5,933 nt of DNA from Planctomycetota bacterium (GTDB taxonomy: Bacteria > Planctomycetota > MHYJ01 > JACQXL01), in the NCBI GenBank assembly GCA_030018555.1, contig JASEHY010000089.1, positions 1 to 5,933 on the forward strand, read 5' to 3'. The notes under the pieces were generated by a model, which worked only from the letters and a program-made list of their open reading frames with translations, had not been told where the DNA came from and did not search any database. Position numbers and translations under genes: made by a program. Within the stretch, counting starts at the first letter, position 1, and every line of letters starts with the position of its first letter. Below, piece after piece: positions 5,159 through 5,933 of the stretch.

Positions 5159-5933
5159 ATGCAAATAAAAGCAATTGAATGGGTAGGCGATGAAAACGGC
5201 TATCTGAAACTCATAGACCAGCAAAAACTCCCTCATAAACTTCGCTACCTGAAATGTTATACTTTTCAGGAGGTGGCTGATGCAATAAAGACAATGAAGG
5301 TGCGAGGTGCACCAGCCATAGGAATTGCCGCCGCCTTCGGAGCATATCTCGGAATCAGAAACTTCATAAACGAAAGAATGAAAGAACGAAAGAACGAAAG
5401 GACAAACAGTTCATCCGTTCTTCAGTTTTTCCGTTCTTCAGTATATCAGGTTTTACTTGCGACCCGTCCAACCGCAGTTAATCTCAAATGGGCACTGGAT
5501 AGGATTGCAATGGCACTGAAGAACGGAGAAACGGAAGAACTAAAAAACAAGAAAGTCAGTTCTTCAGTTCTTTCGTTCTTTAGTTCTTTAGTATATAATG
5601 AGGCACTGAAGATTCTTAAGGAGGATAGAGAGACCTGCGATAAAATAGGTAAATACGGCGCAAAACTGGTAAAGAATCACTACAGGGTTCTCACTTATTG
5701 CAATGCCGGTCTGTTGGCAACCGGCGGTAGCGGCACCGCCTTATCCGTGCTTTATCAGGCAAAAAGAGAAGGTAAAAAATTCTCGGTCTTCGCCTGCGAG
5801 ACCAGACCACTTCTTCAAGGTGCCCGTTTGACCGTCTGGGAACTGCAGAGAAATAAAATATCTGTAACCCTTATCTGCGATAATATGGTCGGACGGCTGA
5901 TGCAGGAGGGGGGGGAGGGGAGGAGAGAGAGAA
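5159..5933 (+). CDS. mtnA: S-methyl-5-thioribose-1-phosphate isomerase, 5' part (runs off window)
   Basis: Isomerase of the methionine salvage pathway, converting methylthioribose 1-phosphate to methylthioribulose 1-phosphate; member of the eIF2B-alpha/beta/delta-like superfamily. The open frame from ATG 5159 runs 258 codons to the window edge without a stop. Family motifs occur in order: VRGAPAIGIAAAFGAYLG (48-65), TRPTAVNLKWALDRI (102-116), LTYCNAGLLATGG with catalytic Cys181, ACETRPLLQGARLTVWEL (212-229) and CDNMVGRLMQ (240-249). The catalytic Asp of VGADR lies beyond the window. Two stretches, residues about 70-97 and 118-146, are roughly 12-14 residues longer than in other MtnA proteins I can recall and are encoded by palindromic low-complexity DNA (SSSVLQFFRSSV and SSSVLSFFSSLV). 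The last eight or so residues (GGEGRRER) do not fit the family and reflect the G/A-rich contig end. There is no clear RBS. Confidence 0.93.
   Translation, partial: MQIKAIEWVGDENGYLKLIDQQKLPHKLRYLKCYTFQEVADAIKTMKVRGAPAIGIAAAFGAYLGIRNFINERMKERKNERTNSSSVLQFFRSSVYQVLLATRPTAVNLKWALDRIAMALKNGETEELKNKKVSSSVLSFFSSLVYNEALKILKEDRETCDKIGKYGAKLVKNHYRVLTYCNAGLLATGGSGTALSVLYQAKREGKKFSVFACETRPLLQGARLTVWELQRNKISVTLICDNMVGRLMQEGGEGRRER
5370..5445. repeat. In-frame purine/pyrimidine palindromic insert 1 in mtnA
   Basis: A GAAAGAACG-type purine-rich half (5371-5402) is followed by a CGTTCTTCAG-type pyrimidine-rich half (5415-5441). It encodes NERMKERKNERTN and then SSSVLQFFRSSV, between the AFGAYLGIR and TRPTAVNL motifs of MtnA. 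The 3' half is inversely complementary to the start of insert 2 (5516-5540) at 23 of 25 positions, and the 5' half to its end (5567-5591) at 22 of 25. Length is a multiple of three relative to the gene, so the frame is kept. Confidence 0.65.
5515..5592. repeat. In-frame purine/pyrimidine palindromic insert 2 in mtnA
   Basis: A purine-rich half with GAAGAACGGAGAAACGG (5518-5534) is followed by a pyrimidine-rich half of GTTCTTTCG/GTTCTTTAG units (5559-5591). It encodes LKNGETEELKNKKV and then SSSVLSFFSSLV. The second half is also a direct repeat of the second half of insert 1, both ending in AGTATAT, so the two inserts are copies of one element type. It falls between the ALDRI helix and the YNEALKIL helix of MtnA. 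Confidence 0.65.
5904..5933. other. Low-complexity G/A tail at the window edge, likely sequence artefact
   Basis: The final 30 bases are G/A only, with long G runs, and their translation departs from the conserved MtnA sequence right after MQE, where relatives continue with a VGAD-type strand. This looks like degraded read or assembly sequence at a contig end rather than real coding DNA. Confidence 0.6.

Noticed and set aside
5042..5236. A 64-codon minus-strand frame over the mtnA start.
   Set aside because: It crosses the palindromic repeat and lies antisense to the conserved start of mtnA; no family resemblance.
5370..5592. CRISPR array or microsatellite in mtnA.
   Set aside because: Units are short, irregular, of both orientations and in frame; no regular spacers.

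Overview
This is a compact, moderately AT-rich bacterial window, apparently cut from a metagenome contig because the right-hand edge runs into G/A-rich junk. Genus and phylum cannot be fixed from sequence alone. The A-type RNase P RNA, the bacterial GAPDH, and two membrane-anchored coiled-coil proteins with a barrel plus BRCT-like C-terminus (a layout I associate with Planctomycetota and related candidate phyla) point to a PVC/Omnitrophota-like uncultured bacterium. This is low-confidence inference.

Layout, right to left on the minus strand: a ribonuclease HI gene (4489-4977) has a good sigma70-type promoter only a few bases from its start codon. The RNase P RNA gene rnpB (about 3752-4460) follows 28 bases later, then glyceraldehyde-3-phosphate dehydrogenase (2638-3639) and two paralogous membrane-anchored coiled-coil proteins (1386-2627 and 79-1383) with gaps of 10 and 2 bases. 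All are collinear and could be one long transcription unit. gap and the two coiled-coil genes almost certainly are cotranscribed. A 48-base imperfect inverted repeat lies after the last gene, at the left edge. On the plus strand, divergent from rnhA, is the 5' part of mtnA (methylthioribose-1-phosphate isomerase), running off the right edge. A two-hairpin palindromic repeat (5040-5108) sits in the divergent intergenic region.

The main discovery is inside rnpB. The P12 helix has become a perfect 21-bp stem, and its 253-base loop holds a GIY-YIG endonuclease reading frame. In its inferred ancestral form the frame fills the loop exactly: the A of ATG pairs with the U of the UAG stop codon. A 4-base tandem duplication (AAGGAAGG) has shifted the frame near the C-terminus, so the current frame reads through the 3' arm of the stem and stops in the conserved RNase P core. 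All other conserved blocks of the RNA look intact. The arrangement parallels the intervening sequences of bacterial 23S rRNA, which sit in a stem, carry an ORF, and are cut out by RNase III to leave a fragmented but working RNA.

Two further helix tips of the same RNA (P9 and the P16/P17 arm) carry a small CCCCGAY...RTCGGGG palindrome. A copy just downstream of rnpB differs from the P17 copy only by one compensatory base-pair change. mtnA carries two in-frame purine-rich/pyrimidine-rich palindromic inserts. The genome therefore seems permissive to small palindromic elements that insert without destroying the host RNA or protein.
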